DNA of 64,000 bases from Rhizobiaceae bacterium (GCA_019635695.1 JAHBYZ010000002.1:124001-188000), one strand, 5' to 3'; shown: positions 51,951 to 61,852, numbered from the stretch's first letter. Translations and numbers: made by a program. The notes: a model not told the origin generated them from the sequence alone.

Positions 51951-53192
51951 TCAGGTGCGCCCGTCGAGCCGCCGCGTCCTGCGCAGCGCCGGGAAGGCCC
52001 ACGCCCACACACCGGCCACCGCGACGGCTCCGACCGCGCCGAACGCAACGGCCGTGACGGCGCCGAAGGCTGACGCCATCATGCCGGCGCGGAACTCGCC
52101 GAGCTCGTTGGACGCGCCGACAAACACCATGTTGACCGCGTTGACCCTCCCGCGCAGCCGGTCCGGCGTCCACAGCTGGATCAGCGTCTCGCGGACGTAG
52201 ACGCTGACCATGTCGGCCGCGCCCAATCCCGCGAGCGCGGCGATCGACAGCCACGGCATGGACGAAAAGCCGAAAATTCCGGTGAACACGCCGAACAGCG
52301 CCACGAAGGCGAACAGGATGATGCCGGCATGGTCCCTGATCGGATGGCCGGCGAGCCAGATGGCGACCACGATCGCGCCCATGCCGGGCGCGGCGCGCAG
52401 CAGACCCAGCCCCCAAGGTCCCAGTTCGAGGATGTCGCGCGCGTAGACCGGCATCAGCGCCACGGCGCCGCCGAGCAGGACCGCGAACAGGTCGAGCGAC
52501 ACCGCGCCCAGCACGATCTTTTCGCGCCAGATGTAGGCGAAGCCTTCGAACAGCGTGCGCACGGTCGGCTGTTCCTGTAGCGTGTGCTGCGCCGGCTTGG
52601 GGATGGCGAAGATGAACAGCGTGGACGCCGCGATCAGCGCCGCCGCTGTGCCGTAGGCAGCTTCCGGCGCAAGTCCGTAGAGCAGGCCGCCGGCCACCGG
52701 CCCGACGATTGTCGCGAGCTGCCAGGCCGACGAGTTCCACGCCACCGCATTGGCAAAATCCTCCTCCGGGACGAGGTTGGCGACCAGCGACGCGGACGCC
52801 GGCCCGAAAAAGGCTCGCGCAACGCCGAAGACGGCGAGCACGGCGAAGATCGGTCCGGGACCGGTCAGCCCGTGCAGCGTCAGCACAAGCAGGGCGAGCG
52901 CGCACAGCGTCTCGAGCGCCGCCGAAAAACCCATGATGAGCCGCCGCCCGAAGCGGTCGGCGACCGCTCCTGTGACCAGCACCAGCAACAGCGACGGGGC
53001 GAACTGGATGATGCCGACGAGCCCGAGGTCGAACGGGTCTCGCGTCAGGTCGTAGATCTGCCAGGCGACCGCAACCGACACGATCTGCGTGGCGAAGGTC
53101 GCGAGGAAGCGCGACAGCCAGTAGAGCAGGAAAGGGCGGTGGCGGAAGGCTGCGTAGCGCTGTTCGGCGGGGGCTTGCGCCTCGGGAGTCAT
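51951..53192 (-). CDS. MFS transporter (enterobactin exporter/macrolide-efflux-like)
   Basis: A 413-residue 12-span MFS protein. It starts YAAFRHRPFLLYWLSRFLATFATQIVSVAVAWQIYDLTRDPFDLGLVG, and the loop after span 2 is GAVADRFGRRLIMG. PASASLVANLVPEEDFANAVAWNSSAWQLATIVGPVAGGLLYG and LRGRVNAVNMVFVGASNELGEF are the MFS_3 (EntS-like) pattern. Substrate unknown; efflux is most likely. It is followed on the other strand by the small-ORF terminator. Confidence 0.88.
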   Translation of the reverse strand: MTPEAQAPAEQRYAAFRHRPFLLYWLSRFLATFATQIVSVAVAWQIYDLTRDPFDLGLVGIIQFAPSLLLVLVTGAVADRFGRRLIMGFSAALETLCALALLVLTLHGLTGPGPIFAVLAVFGVARAFFGPASASLVANLVPEEDFANAVAWNSSAWQLATIVGPVAGGLLYGLAPEAAYGTAAALIAASTLFIFAIPKPAQHTLQEQPTVRTLFEGFAYIWREKIVLGAVSLDLFAVLLGGAVALMPVYARDILELGPWGLGLLRAAPGMGAIVVAIWLAGHPIRDHAGIILFAFVALFGVFTGIFGFSSMPWLSIAALAGLGAADMVSVYVRETLIQLWTPDRLRGRVNAVNMVFVGASNELGEFRAGMMASAFGAVTAVAFGAVGAVAVAGVWAWAFPALRRTRRLDGRT

Positions 53193-53295
53193 CGGCGGGC
53201 TTCTGCTGCGGCGCCGCGGGCGCGGCTGGAACGGTGCTGCGGCTTCTACCGCAGCTTGCCAGCAATTGCGCGAAAAATCCGAAACCCGTCCGTCA

Positions 53296-53607
53296 TCACC
53301 GCCGCGACGCGGCCAGCGCGATCAGCAGTCCGACCACAGCCGTGCCGACGATGATGGCGGTGGAGTTGTCGCGGGCGAAACGCCCGGCCACCTGCGCCTG
53401 TCGCTGCACCACCGGCAGCGCCTCGGCCAGCCGGTCGCGCAGCTCGTCGTAGAGTTCGGCCCCCTGCTCCTCGGCTGCCGACCAGCCCGCATGGCCGCGC
53501 TTTTTCAGCTTGCGCTGGATCAAGGCCATTTCCTTGCGCAGCGCCGATAGTTCGTCCGTGAGGCGGGCGGTTTCGGCCGCCTCTCCGAGAGCGGAATACC
53601 AGGCCAT
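53296..53607 (-). CDS. Small membrane-anchored coiled-coil protein (DUF883/YqjD-like)
   Basis: A 103-residue protein. An amphipathic charged helical part (ETARLTDELSALRKEMALIQRKLKKRG ... YDELRDRLAEALPVVQRQAQVAGRFARDN) is followed by one C-terminal span (STAIIVGTAVVGLLIALAASRR). The layout matches the inner-membrane, possibly ribosome-associated, YqjD/ElaB group, but similarity is only architectural. ATG 53607 follows GAGGGAAG. Confidence 0.7.
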   Translation of the reverse strand: MAWYSALGEAAETARLTDELSALRKEMALIQRKLKKRGHAGWSAAEEQGAELYDELRDRLAEALPVVQRQAQVAGRFARDNSTAIIVGTAVVGLLIALAASRR

Positions 53608-53737
53608 CGCATCTTCCCTCTTTCGACAGCGGACGAAACGGACGATGCTGCACTTGGTTCCGGTCGGACCGTGGACCCGGCAGTGCCGGAACCGGCGGTT
53701 GCGATCCCCGTTGATGGCGCAGCGAATGGAGGGCCGA

Positions 53738-54046
53738 ATGGCGGAAACCAGATACCTCACCAATCACGAGGAGGTGCGCGACTGGGCGGCAGCGCGCATG
53801 GGCGCGCCGGCTATCGTGGACACATCCCCCGAGAGCGGCACGCAGCCGATGCTGCGCATCGTCTTCGACCAGGCGGCCTACCAGGACCAGGACCGCGCCG
53901 ACCGGCCGCCCAACGCGGGCGGCGTCGAGCTGGTCGAGTGGTCGGAATGGTTCGAACTGTTCGACAAGGCCGGCCTGGCGCTGGCGGTGAACCCGGAGCT
54001 GCCGGGCCGCAAGGACGGCTGGTACGAACTGGTCAGCCGCGATTGA
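53738..54046 (+). CDS. Conserved hypothetical small protein
   Basis: A 102-residue acidic protein, starting MAETRYLTNHEEVRDWAAARMGAPAIVDTSPESGTQPMLRIVFDQAAYQDQDRADRPPN and ending WFELFDKAGLALAVNPELPGRKDGWYELVSRD. No signal peptide or membrane span. It resembles uncharacterised rhizobial proteins with the TNHEEVRDWAAAR-type opening. GGAGGG is at 53728-53733. Function unknown. Confidence 0.75.
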   Translation: MAETRYLTNHEEVRDWAAARMGAPAIVDTSPESGTQPMLRIVFDQAAYQDQDRADRPPNAGGVELVEWSEWFELFDKAGLALAVNPELPGRKDGWYELVSRD

Positions 54047-54082
54047 GCGCGACGTCCGTCCGCAATCTCATGGGAAAACCGC

Positions 54083-54158
<76 letters not shown>

Positions 54159-54348
54159 GTTCCAGCGATGGCGCGCATTTAGTGTTCGGCCCCAGTTGCT
54201 GTCAAGCAGGGGCTGTCAAGCTGGCGCGTCACCTGCGCGCGCTCCTGCAAGTCGGTCGTGTCCGCCACCTATGGGAGCCGCCTTTGCCGGCCACCCTTGC
54301 CGGTATGCCGGCCAGTGGCTACATGTCGCTACGCATAGGAGGGTTCGC

Positions 54349-54639
54349 ATGCTGGCGCTGATTCAGACGGTCGTCTTCGCGATCGATATCTACTGGTGGC
54401 TGGTCATCGCCTCTGCCGTGTTCTCCTGGCTCTATGCCTTCAACGTGGTCAACCCGCGCAACCAGTTCGTCGGTCAGGTCGGCAATGCGCTGTTCCGCGT
54501 CACCGAGCCGGCGCTGCGCCCCATCCGCTCGATCCTGCCGGACCTCGGCGGCATCGACATCTCCCCGATCATCCTGCTGCTGCTGCTGTTCTTCCTGCGA
54601 CAGTTCATCCTCACCACGATCGCGCCGCTCCTGCTCTGA
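54349..54639 (+). CDS. YggT family membrane protein
   Basis: A 96-residue protein with two membrane regions ([31 protein letters not shown] and [26 protein letters not shown]). Between them is the YggT loop [29 protein letters not shown]. YggT proteins affect osmotic tolerance or cell-division-linked membrane organisation in other bacteria. AGGAGGG precedes the ATG. The DUF167 gene follows after 18 bp, an arrangement conserved with yggT-yggU. Confidence 0.92.
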   Translation: MLALIQTVVFAIDIYWWLVIASAVFSWLYAFNVVNPRNQFVGQVGNALFRVTEPALRPIRSILPDLGGIDISPIILLLLLFFLRQFILTTIAPLLL

Positions 54640-54657
54640 GACCCTGAGCTGAGTGAG

Positions 54658-54975
54658 GTGGCCTTCTTTCGGCCAACCGCCACGGGGCTCGAACTGTGGG
54701 TGCGGCTGACCCCGCGCGGCGGCGCCGATCGCATCGACGGCGAGGTCGCCGACGCTGCCGGTGCCACCCGGCTCGCGGTGCGGGTCAGGGCGGTGCCGGA
54801 GAAGGGGGAGGCCAACAATGCGCTGGTGCGGCTGGTGGCCAAGGCGCTCGGCGTCCCCGCCGGGGCAGTCACGGTCGTTTCCGGCCATACCTCCCGCACC
54901 AAGACGCTGACGATTTCCGGCGACCCCGCCGTCCTCGCGGACAGCGCCGCGAAACTGGCGGCAACCTCCCGCTAG
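54658..54975 (+). CDS. DUF167 (YggU) family protein
   Basis: A 105-residue protein starting at GTG 54658. The family motif is LWVRLTPRGGADRIDG, then LAVRVRAVPEKGEANNALVRLVAKALGVPAGAVTVVSGHTSRTKTLTISG. It is a small alpha/beta protein of unknown role, regularly paired with yggT, as here. Confidence 0.92.
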   Translation: MAFFRPTATGLELWVRLTPRGGADRIDGEVADAAGATRLAVRVRAVPEKGEANNALVRLVAKALGVPAGAVTVVSGHTSRTKTLTISGDPAVLADSAAKLAATSR

Positions 54976-55056
54976 CCATCGCCGACGACCGCGCAAGACG
55001 AGGCTTCTGCGCCGCCGCTCCCTGCGTTAGGCTCTGTCGACACGAAGGAGGCTTCC

Positions 55057-55659
55057 ATGCGCCCGCACCTCATTCCCGTCGTCGCAGCACTGCTGCTGGC
55101 CGCCGCGCCCGCCCGCGCCGAGATCTTCAGCGCCTACAGCGACATTGATACCAACGAGGACTGCACGCAGTTCGCCGGACCTGAAGACGGCGAGGGCGAC
55201 TGGGGCAACTTCGTCTGCGACGGCTACAAGGGCTATCCCGTGTTCCTCTATTATGGCGACGCGCGCGACAGCCTCTTCTACGGCTTCCCGCCGGCCGGCG
55301 ACGTCGCTCCCGCCTGGGAGAGTTTTTCGGCGTTCAACCATTCCAGCCCGAAGATCGAGTGGCGCGTGGAGCGAACAGGCTCGCGCGCCGTTCCTTACGC
55401 GACGATCCACCGCTGGTTCGTTTCCGATCCCGAGGACGCGGACAAGAAGGTCGAGGTCCTCGTGGTCGAAAAGGTCGGCCAGCCCTACGAGCGCGATGGC
55501 TGCGCCGTCGCCTATGTTATGGCGACCGGAAACCAGGACTCGAACGAGAAGGCCAGGCGCTACGCCGACGAGTTCGCCCGCGATTTCGCCTGCGGCGCCG
55601 ACCAGCCGGCGATCGACGCCGGCACGGTGCCGCTGCCGGATTTCACGCGCGACCAGTAG
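55057..55659 (+). CDS. Hypothetical periplasmic protein
   Basis: A 200-residue protein with a signal peptide (MRPHLIPVVAALLLAAAPARA before EIFSAYSDID). The mature part has four cysteines (EDCTQF, FVCDGY, DGCAVAY, DFACGA). It has an aromatic-rich middle (KGYPVFLYYGDARDSLFYGFPP) and HRWFVSDPEDADKKVEVLVVEKVGQPYERDGCAVAYV. GGAGG precedes the ATG. The family is common in rhizobia as a hypothetical exported protein; function unknown. Confidence 0.78.
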   Translation: MRPHLIPVVAALLLAAAPARAEIFSAYSDIDTNEDCTQFAGPEDGEGDWGNFVCDGYKGYPVFLYYGDARDSLFYGFPPAGDVAPAWESFSAFNHSSPKIEWRVERTGSRAVPYATIHRWFVSDPEDADKKVEVLVVEKVGQPYERDGCAVAYVMATGNQDSNEKARRYADEFARDFACGADQPAIDAGTVPLPDFTRDQ

Positions 55660-55745
55660 GCTGGCACAGAAGCTGCGGCGGCGCGGCCGGTTGACATGGG
55701 GCTGAACCGATTTAGGTTCGCCGCTTTCCAGCGGATTCGCCTCCC

Positions 55746-56912
55746 ATGCCAGCCTCCCCCGCCCTGCGCGGCCGCTATGCGGTCGGCGCGATGTTCTTCG
55801 CCAACGGCTTCCTCACCGGTGCCTGGGCTCCGCAAATTCCGATTTTCCTGACGCGGCTGCAGATCAGCGAATTCACGCTCGGGCTGCTCATCCTCGTCTT
55901 CGGCATAGGCGCGCTGACGGCTATGCCGTGGTGCGGCTTCCTGCTGCACCGGTATGGTTCGCGCACGGTGCTGCGCGGCTTCGCGGCTGCCTGCGCCTTT
56001 GCCCTGCTGGTCGTCGCCCTCGCCGGCAATGTCTGGGTCGCCGCCGTCGCCATGTTTCTGTTCGGCGCGCTGATCGGCGGCATGGACGTCGCCATGAACG
56101 CCGGCGCCGTTTCCGTGGAGCAGAAGCTCGGCCGCGCCGTCATGTCGTCGTCGCACGGTTTCTGGAGCCTCGGCGGCTTCGCCGGCAGCGCCAGCGGCGG
56201 TTTCGCCATCGCACAATATGGCTATCTCAACCACGCATTCCTGGTCACGGCCGTCACCGCGACCATCGTCGCTGTCGCGGCGATCTACCTGCTTGTCGAC
56301 GAGCCGCATGCGGAAGCCCGCGCGGAACCCTACAGGCTGCCACGCAAGCTCGCCGTCTATCTGACCGGGGTGATCGCGCTGTTCTCGATGATTCCCGAAG
56401 GCGCGGTGCTCGACTGGGCAGCACTCTATCTTCAGCAGGAACTGGGCAGCGACATCTCCCGCTCCGGTCTCGCCTTCGCCGCCTTCTCGGCCGCGATGGC
56501 GACGATGCGCTTCCTCGGCGACGGCGTGCGCAACCGCTTCGGGGCGGTGACGACGCTGCGCTTCTCGGCTCTCATCGCGGCGACCGGCATGGCCGTCGCC
56601 GGGTTTGCCCCGAACGACTGGGTGGCGGTCGCCGCCTTCGCGATGAGCGGGCTTGGTGTCGCCAACATGGTGCCCATCGCCTTTTCGGCCGCAGGCAACC
56701 ACCCCGGCACGCTGCCGGGCGCCGGGCTCTCGACGGTGACGCTGATGGGCTATTCCGGCATCCTCGTCGCCCCTTCGGCCATCGGCTTCATCGGCGAGCG
56801 CACCGGCTTCGCGCCGGTCTATGTCGGGCTGGCGCTGATGCTCGTCATCGTCAGCCTGATGGCGCCGATCGCCCGGCCGGCCGACTTCAAGGCCGCCGGG
56901 CCGGCCCAGTAG
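55746..56912 (+). CDS. MFS transporter
   Basis: A 388-residue 12-span transporter. It starts GRYAVGAMFFANGFLTGAWAPQIPIFLTRLQISEFTLGLLILVFGIGALTAM. An N-terminal repeat with GGMDVAMNAGAVSVEQKLGRAVMSSSHGFWSLGGFAGSASGG follows; this motif is typical of the YbjJ/fucose-permease-like branch. Second-half blocks are EGAVLDWAALYLQQELG and GLGVANMVPIAFSAAGN. Substrate unknown, with sugars or metabolites most probable. Confidence 0.87.
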   Translation: MPASPALRGRYAVGAMFFANGFLTGAWAPQIPIFLTRLQISEFTLGLLILVFGIGALTAMPWCGFLLHRYGSRTVLRGFAAACAFALLVVALAGNVWVAAVAMFLFGALIGGMDVAMNAGAVSVEQKLGRAVMSSSHGFWSLGGFAGSASGGFAIAQYGYLNHAFLVTAVTATIVAVAAIYLLVDEPHAEARAEPYRLPRKLAVYLTGVIALFSMIPEGAVLDWAALYLQQELGSDISRSGLAFAAFSAAMATMRFLGDGVRNRFGAVTTLRFSALIAATGMAVAGFAPNDWVAVAAFAMSGLGVANMVPIAFSAAGNHPGTLPGAGLSTVTLMGYSGILVAPSAIGFIGERTGFAPVYVGLALMLVIVSLMAPIARPADFKAAGPAQ

Positions 56913-56936
56913 TCGCTTCGGAGACTTGTAGTCGCT

Positions 56937-57095
56937 TCAGAGATTTCCTGTCAGCAGCAGGATCAGCACCACGACCAGCACGACGCCGAGTATGCCCGAG
57001 GGTCCGTATCCCCAGCCGCGCGAGTAGGGCCATGCGGGGATGGCGCCGATCAGGATGAGGATCAGCAGGATGATGAGGATGGTGCTCAGGGCCAT
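56937..57095 (-). CDS. DUF3309 family small membrane protein
   Basis: A 52-residue protein with two hydrophobic segments (STILIILLILILIGAIPA and GILGVVLVVVLILLLTGNL) flanking WPYSRGWGYGPSG, the conserved core of DUF3309. It is short and easily missed. AGCAGCCGCC precedes its ATG, so the ribosome site is weak. These proteins are widespread in Proteobacteria, without known function. Confidence 0.88.
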   Translation of the reverse strand: MALSTILIILLILILIGAIPAWPYSRGWGYGPSGILGVVLVVVLILLLTGNL

Positions 57096-57132
57096 GGCGG
57101 CTGCTCCGTTCGTTGCCTGTCCCTGAATGCGC

Positions 57133-57161
57133 CAGCGGCGCGGGAGGTTCCCGCGCCGCTG
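57133..57161 (-). terminator. Terminator hairpin after the RND operon
   Basis: A perfect 13-bp stem (57133-57145 with 57149-57161, CAGCGGCGCGGGA and its complement) with a 3-base loop lies 25 bp after the RND pump stop. No T-tract follows on either strand, but stem strength and position support termination or message protection. Confidence 0.6.
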
Positions 57162-57185
57162 AAATGCTCCGTGATATGGGTTCGC

Positions 57186-60100
57186 CTATTCGGCCGCCTT
57201 GGGATAGGCGATCGGCGGCACGTCCGAATTGCTGGCGTCCGGAATAAGCTTGCCCTCGCGCCGGCCGAACAGCCGCGACAGCCAGCCGCGCTTTACGCCG
57301 GCCGGCCGGTTCTCCCGGGTGAACACCATCAGCGCCGACGGCGTCACCACCAGCGTCAGCACGGTGGCGAAGGACAGGCCGTAGACGATCGCCGACGAAA
57401 GCGCGATCCACCACTGGGTGGACGGCGCGTTGATGGTCGTCTCGTGGTGGAACAGCTCCAGCCCGAGCCCGAGCGCGATCGGCAGCACGCCCATGATCGC
57501 CGACAGCGCCGTCAGCACCACCGGGCGAGCGCGCTCGCGGCAGGTCTGCAGGATCGCCTCGCGCTTGTTCATGCCTTCCGCGCGCAGCCGGTCGTAGGTG
57601 TCGATCAGCACGATGTTGTTGTTCACCACCACGCCCGCCAGCGCGATGACGCCGACACCCGACATGACGATGACGAAGGCCTGGCCGCTGAGCAGGTAGC
57701 CGAGGAACACGCCGATCGTCGCCATGATCACGGTGATGAGCACCATGAACACGCTGATGAACTTGTTGAACTGCGCCAGCAGCACCACGAAGATCAGGAA
57801 GATCGCCGCGCCGAAGGCGTTCATCAGGAACGCGCTCGCCGCGTCGGATTCCTCGCTGGAACCGGCAAGCTTCCAGTTCGTGTTGCCGAGATCCATGGCG
57901 CCGACGGCCTGAGCCACCTGCGCCTGCACCTCGGCCACCTGCAGCCCGGCCGACACGTTGGCCTGCACCGAGATGGTGCGCTCGCCGTCGATGCGGTTCA
58001 GCGTACCGACGCGATGCTCGGCCTGCCGTGTGACGAAGTTGGAGATCGGCACCGAGCCCTGCGCGGTCTCGACGCGCAGCTCGTCGAGCGCGGCGAGCGT
58101 GCGCCGGTCCTCCGGCAGACGCAGCCGGATGTCGACCGCATCGTCGGCCCCGGCCGGGCGGTAGTCGGTGAGCTTCAGGCCGGCCGTGACCAGCTGCACG
58201 ACGGTGCCGACGGACATCGGGCTGATGCCGTACTGCGCGGCCTTGGTGCGGTCGATCGCCAGTGCCCAGTCGACGCCGGGCGGCGGCAGGCCGTCGCTGA
58301 TGTCGATGACGCCGGGCACCTCGGCGATGCGCGCCGCGACCTTGCGGGCCTGATCCTCGAGGCCTTCCGGATTGGCGGCCGACAGCCGCACCTGGATGGC
58401 CTTGCCCTGCGGCGGGCCGGCATCCGGCACGCGCACCTCGACGTCGACGCCGGGAATGCCGACCATAACTGCGCGCAGGTCGCTGAGGATGTCGTTGGCC
58501 GGCTTGCGCTCGCGCCAGTCGACAAACTCGTACTGGATGACGCCGACCACATCCTCGGGAATGTCCTGGCCGCCGCCCGACGTCTTGCCGACGCGGGTGT
58601 AGATCGACTTCACGCCCGGCCAGCCGAGCAGCTTGTTCTCAGCCGCGCGGGTTGCCGCGTCCATCTCGTCGAGCGACAGGTTGCCGCGCGCATGCACGTA
58701 GAGCAGGCCGTAGTCGGGCTCGACCGCCGGGAAGAACTCGACGCCGCTGCCGTACTGGCCGTAGGCGTAGACCACGCCGCCGAGCCCCAGCACCGTCATC
58801 AGGAGCACCGTCTTCGGCCACGCAACCGCGGCCTTGACGACCGACATGTACCAGCCGTCGCGGTGGCGCTCCTCCTCACTGTGCACATGCGCCTTGGCGA
58901 AGATCGCGCCGAGCGTCGGCGTGAACACCAGCGCGTAGAGCATCGAGGCGGCCAGCGTCACGATCAAGGTGATCGGCAGGTATTTCATGAAGTCGCCGAC
59001 GATGCCGGGCCAGAACAGCAGCGGCAGGAAGGCGGCGATGCGCGTCAGCGTCGCAGCGATCACCGGCCCGGCCATGCGCTTGGCGGCTTCCTCGAAGGCG
59101 AGTTCCTTCGACATGCCCTCGGTCATGCGCCGCTCGGCATATTCGGTGACGATGATCGCGTCGTCGACCAGCATGCCGACGGCCAGGATGAGGGAGAACA
59201 GCACGATCATGTTGATCGTGAAGCCCATCATCGACAGCGCCAGGATGCCCATCAGGAACGACGACGGGATCGCCAGGCCGATCAGCAGCGAGGCGCGGCC
59301 CGACAGCACGTAGAGGATGATGATGAACACCAGGATGACGGCGATCAGCACGTGATTCTGCAGGTCGCCGAGGAACTGGTTGATGAAGACCGACTTGTCC
59401 TGGCTGTAGGAGATCGTCATGGCTTCCGGCAGCAGCTCCTTCGCCGCGTCGCCGATGGCCTTCACGTGCTCGACCGTGTCGACCAGGTTGGCGCCGACGC
59501 GCTTTTTGATCTCCAGCGCGATCGCCGGCGAGCCGTTGAGGCGGGTGATCGTCTCCGGATCCTTGAAGGTCGAGCGGATGGTGGCGAGGTCCTGCGCGCG
59601 CACGACCGCGTTCGGGCCGGCCACGATCGGCAGGTTCGCCACGTCCTCGACCGTCTCGATCAGCGACGGCACCTTGATGGCATACTTGCCCTCGGCGCCT
59701 TCGATGCTGCCGGCGGCGACGAGGCTGTTTGAAGCGCCGACGCCCTGGATCAGCTGGTCCAGCCTCAGGCCGTAGGACGACAGCTTCATCGGGTCTATGA
59801 CGACTTCGACCAGGTCGTCGCGGCCGCCCTGGATGGCGGCTTCCAGCACGCCCGGCACTTCCTCGAACTTGTCGCGCAGCTGCTTGGCCGCCTGCATCAG
59901 CATGCGCTCCGGCACATGGCCGGACAGCGTCACCACCAGCACCGGGAACTCCGCGATGCTGACTTCGCTGACGGTCGGTTCGTCGGCTCCCTGTGGCAGG
60001 TCGCGCTTGGCGTCGTTGACCTTGTTGCGGGTCTCGGTGAGCGCGTTGGAGATGTCCTGCGACGGATCGAACTCGATCAGCACGAAGCCGCCGCCCTGAT

Positions 60101-60353
60101 AGGCGGCCGAGCGGATTTCCTTGACGCCCTTCAGACTCTTGACCCGCGTCTCCACGGGCCGCAGCAGCAGGCGCTCCGAATCCTCGGGCGAGATGCCCAT
60201 GTAGCCGAGGTGGATGTAGACGATCGGAATCGCCACGTCCGGCTCTGCTTCCTTCGGGATCTGCTGATAGGCGACGGCGCCCATCACGATCAGGAAGATC
60301 AGCACGGAGATTGTGAGCCGGGCGTTCCGGATCGCAAGCTTTACGATGTCCAT
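57186..60353 (-). CDS. RND efflux transporter permease (AcrB/HAE1-like)
   Basis: A 1055-residue RND inner-membrane pump with 12 spans and two large periplasmic loops. The N terminus is MDIVKLAIRNARLTISVLIFLIVMGAVAYQQIPKEAEPDVAIPIVYIHLGYMGISPED. The proton-relay segment is ILAVGMLVDDAIIVTEYAERRM in span 4, with paired aspartates. The second half has GVGVIALAGVVVNNNIVLIDTYDRLRAEG. It forms a tripartite pump with the adaptor encoded upstream; no outer-membrane channel gene is adjacent. Expression is probably controlled by the TetR protein at 61893. Confidence 0.94.
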   Translation of the reverse strand: MDIVKLAIRNARLTISVLIFLIVMGAVAYQQIPKEAEPDVAIPIVYIHLGYMGISPEDSERLLLRPVETRVKSLKGVKEIRSAAYQGGGFVLIEFDPSQDISNALTETRNKVNDAKRDLPQGADEPTVSEVSIAEFPVLVVTLSGHVPERMLMQAAKQLRDKFEEVPGVLEAAIQGGRDDLVEVVIDPMKLSSYGLRLDQLIQGVGASNSLVAAGSIEGAEGKYAIKVPSLIETVEDVANLPIVAGPNAVVRAQDLATIRSTFKDPETITRLNGSPAIALEIKKRVGANLVDTVEHVKAIGDAAKELLPEAMTISYSQDKSVFINQFLGDLQNHVLIAVILVFIIILYVLSGRASLLIGLAIPSSFLMGILALSMMGFTINMIVLFSLILAVGMLVDDAIIVTEYAERRMTEGMSKELAFEEAAKRMAGPVIAATLTRIAAFLPLLFWPGIVGDFMKYLPITLIVTLAASMLYALVFTPTLGAIFAKAHVHSEEERHRDGWYMSVVKAAVAWPKTVLLMTVLGLGGVVYAYGQYGSGVEFFPAVEPDYGLLYVHARGNLSLDEMDAATRAAENKLLGWPGVKSIYTRVGKTSGGGQDIPEDVVGVIQYEFVDWRERKPANDILSDLRAVMVGIPGVDVEVRVPDAGPPQGKAIQVRLSAANPEGLEDQARKVAARIAEVPGVIDISDGLPPPGVDWALAIDRTKAAQYGISPMSVGTVVQLVTAGLKLTDYRPAGADDAVDIRLRLPEDRRTLAALDELRVETAQGSVPISNFVTRQAEHRVGTLNRIDGERTISVQANVSAGLQVAEVQAQVAQAVGAMDLGNTNWKLAGSSEESDAASAFLMNAFGAAIFLIFVVLLAQFNKFISVFMVLITVIMATIGVFLGYLLSGQAFVIVMSGVGVIALAGVVVNNNIVLIDTYDRLRAEGMNKREAILQTCRERARPVVLTALSAIMGVLPIALGLGLELFHHETTINAPSTQWWIALSSAIVYGLSFATVLTLVVTPSALMVFTRENRPAGVKRGWLSRLFGRREGKLIPDASNSDVPPIAYPKAAE

Positions 60354-60386
60354 GACTGGAACCCGTTCTGGTCCGCGGGCGCGCTC

Positions 60387-61523
60387 TTAGAGCGACGGCC
60401 CGGCTTCGCCCATGATGCGGCGCATGGTCTCCTGGTCGGCCTCGACCGGGTTCACCGTGTCACCCTCGGTAATCAGCTCCTGACCGGCGACGATGACGCG
60501 CACGTCGGATGGAATGCCGCCGAGCACCAGCCCGTTCGGCGTGTCGTCGACGATGTCGATCGGGAAGAAGACCACCTTGTTGTCCTTGTCCACCGCACGA
60601 ATGCCGAGGTCGCCCTGGCGCGACAGGGTCACCACCGAGCGCGGCAGGATCGTCGCGTCGACCGGTTCGGCCAGCAACGTGATTTCCGAGGTCATGCCGG
60701 CCGGAATCGTGCGCTCGGGATTGGGTAGCGCCACCTCGACGCGGTAGGTTCGCGTTGCGGCAGTCGCATCGCGGCTGACATAGCGGATGTCGCCCTCGAC
60801 GGTCTGGCCGTTGACAAGACGGACCTTGGCCTTGTCGCCGGGCTTGACGTGGGCGAGGTCGCGCTCGCTGACCTCGCCGACGGCCAGCATCGGGTCCATG
60901 GCGAGGATGGTGGCAACCTGCGCACCCGGCTGCACGGAACTGCCGAGTTCGGTGTTGATCTTGTCGATCATGCCGTCGAACGGCGCCTTCAGCGTATAGA
61001 GGTCGAGCTGGGCCACCGCCTGTTCGAGCTGCGACTTGGCGGCCAGCAGGCCGGAGCGCACGCTATCCAGTTGCAGCTTGGGCAGTTGTCCTGCGGCCGC
61101 AAGCCTCTCCGCCGCGGCGAGCTCCGCCTCGCGCTGGGCGACCAACGCCTTCGCGGTTTCGACGGCCGCTTCGGCGGCGAGCGATTCGAGCTTGACGACC
61201 AGGTCGCCGGCCTTGACGCGCTGTCCAAGCGAAACCGGCAGTTCCTGAACGATCCCCGAAGTGCGGGTTGCCAGCACCGAGCGCTTGTCGGCGTCGGTGT
61301 GGCCCGAGACGCGGATGGCGCGCGAATGCTGGACGCGCTTCGGCACGATCACGCCGACCGTGCGCACGACCGCTTCCGGCTCTTTCTTCGCTTCGGCGGC
61401 CGGCGGCGTTGCCGCCGAGTCGGCAGCGCTGCCGACAGAGGTGAACTCACCGGTGGCGACCCACGCCGCGGTGCCGATAAGCACGGCAATGGCCATGAGC
61501 CTGTGGAGCTTTATCTTCGCCAT
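60387..61523 (-). CDS. RND efflux periplasmic adaptor (membrane fusion protein)
   Basis: A 378-residue adaptor. The N-terminal signal or anchor is KIKLHRLMAIAVLIGTAAWVATGEF. RAIRVSGHTDADKRSVLATRTSGIVQELPVSLGQRVKAGDLVVKL is the lipoyl half-motif, a coiled coil follows (ETAKALVAQREAELAAAERLAAAGQLPKLQLD), and LYTLKAPFDGMIDKINTELGSSVQPGAQVATI is the second lipoyl half. It links the pump to an outer-membrane channel. It is 33 bp upstream of the pump gene in the same operon. Confidence 0.93.
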   Translation of the reverse strand: MAKIKLHRLMAIAVLIGTAAWVATGEFTSVGSAADSAATPPAAEAKKEPEAVVRTVGVIVPKRVQHSRAIRVSGHTDADKRSVLATRTSGIVQELPVSLGQRVKAGDLVVKLESLAAEAAVETAKALVAQREAELAAAERLAAAGQLPKLQLDSVRSGLLAAKSQLEQAVAQLDLYTLKAPFDGMIDKINTELGSSVQPGAQVATILAMDPMLAVGEVSERDLAHVKPGDKAKVRLVNGQTVEGDIRYVSRDATAATRTYRVEVALPNPERTIPAGMTSEITLLAEPVDATILPRSVVTLSRQGDLGIRAVDKDNKVVFFPIDIVDDTPNGLVLGGIPSDVRVIVAGQELITEGDTVNPVEADQETMRRIMGEAGPSL

Positions 61524-61852
61524 GTTCTTTTCCGTCCGGAGGCCCCTCGTCCTGCCCTAGCGGCAGGCGAATATCGGCCCGATATGGGTGGCGCCTTGCC
61601 GCCGTTCAATGCCGCGGCCGCCGCCCTGTTTCGTGGCGTCAGCCGATACTCCATTTTTGCACCGCACAAAAGCCGTTCGCACGGCGTTGGCTAATGTTTC
61701 CTGTCACACCCTGGCAGGATGCTCTTATCCAAGGACGGCCATCCCGCCGGCGATCCTACACTCGCGCGTCGATCGACCCGCCGCCCGTCGAGCCTCCGGA
61801 AAAGCGACGCTGCAAAAGCAAGCGGCCCCGATCAATCGAGGCCTCCTGCATA

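Noticed and set aside
57171-59732. An 853-codon open frame on the plus strand, antisense to the RND pump gene
   Set aside because: It is rich in His, Arg, Asp and Gln with no domain pattern, and lies entirely opposite a clear RND gene. Long antisense frames are expected at this GC content.
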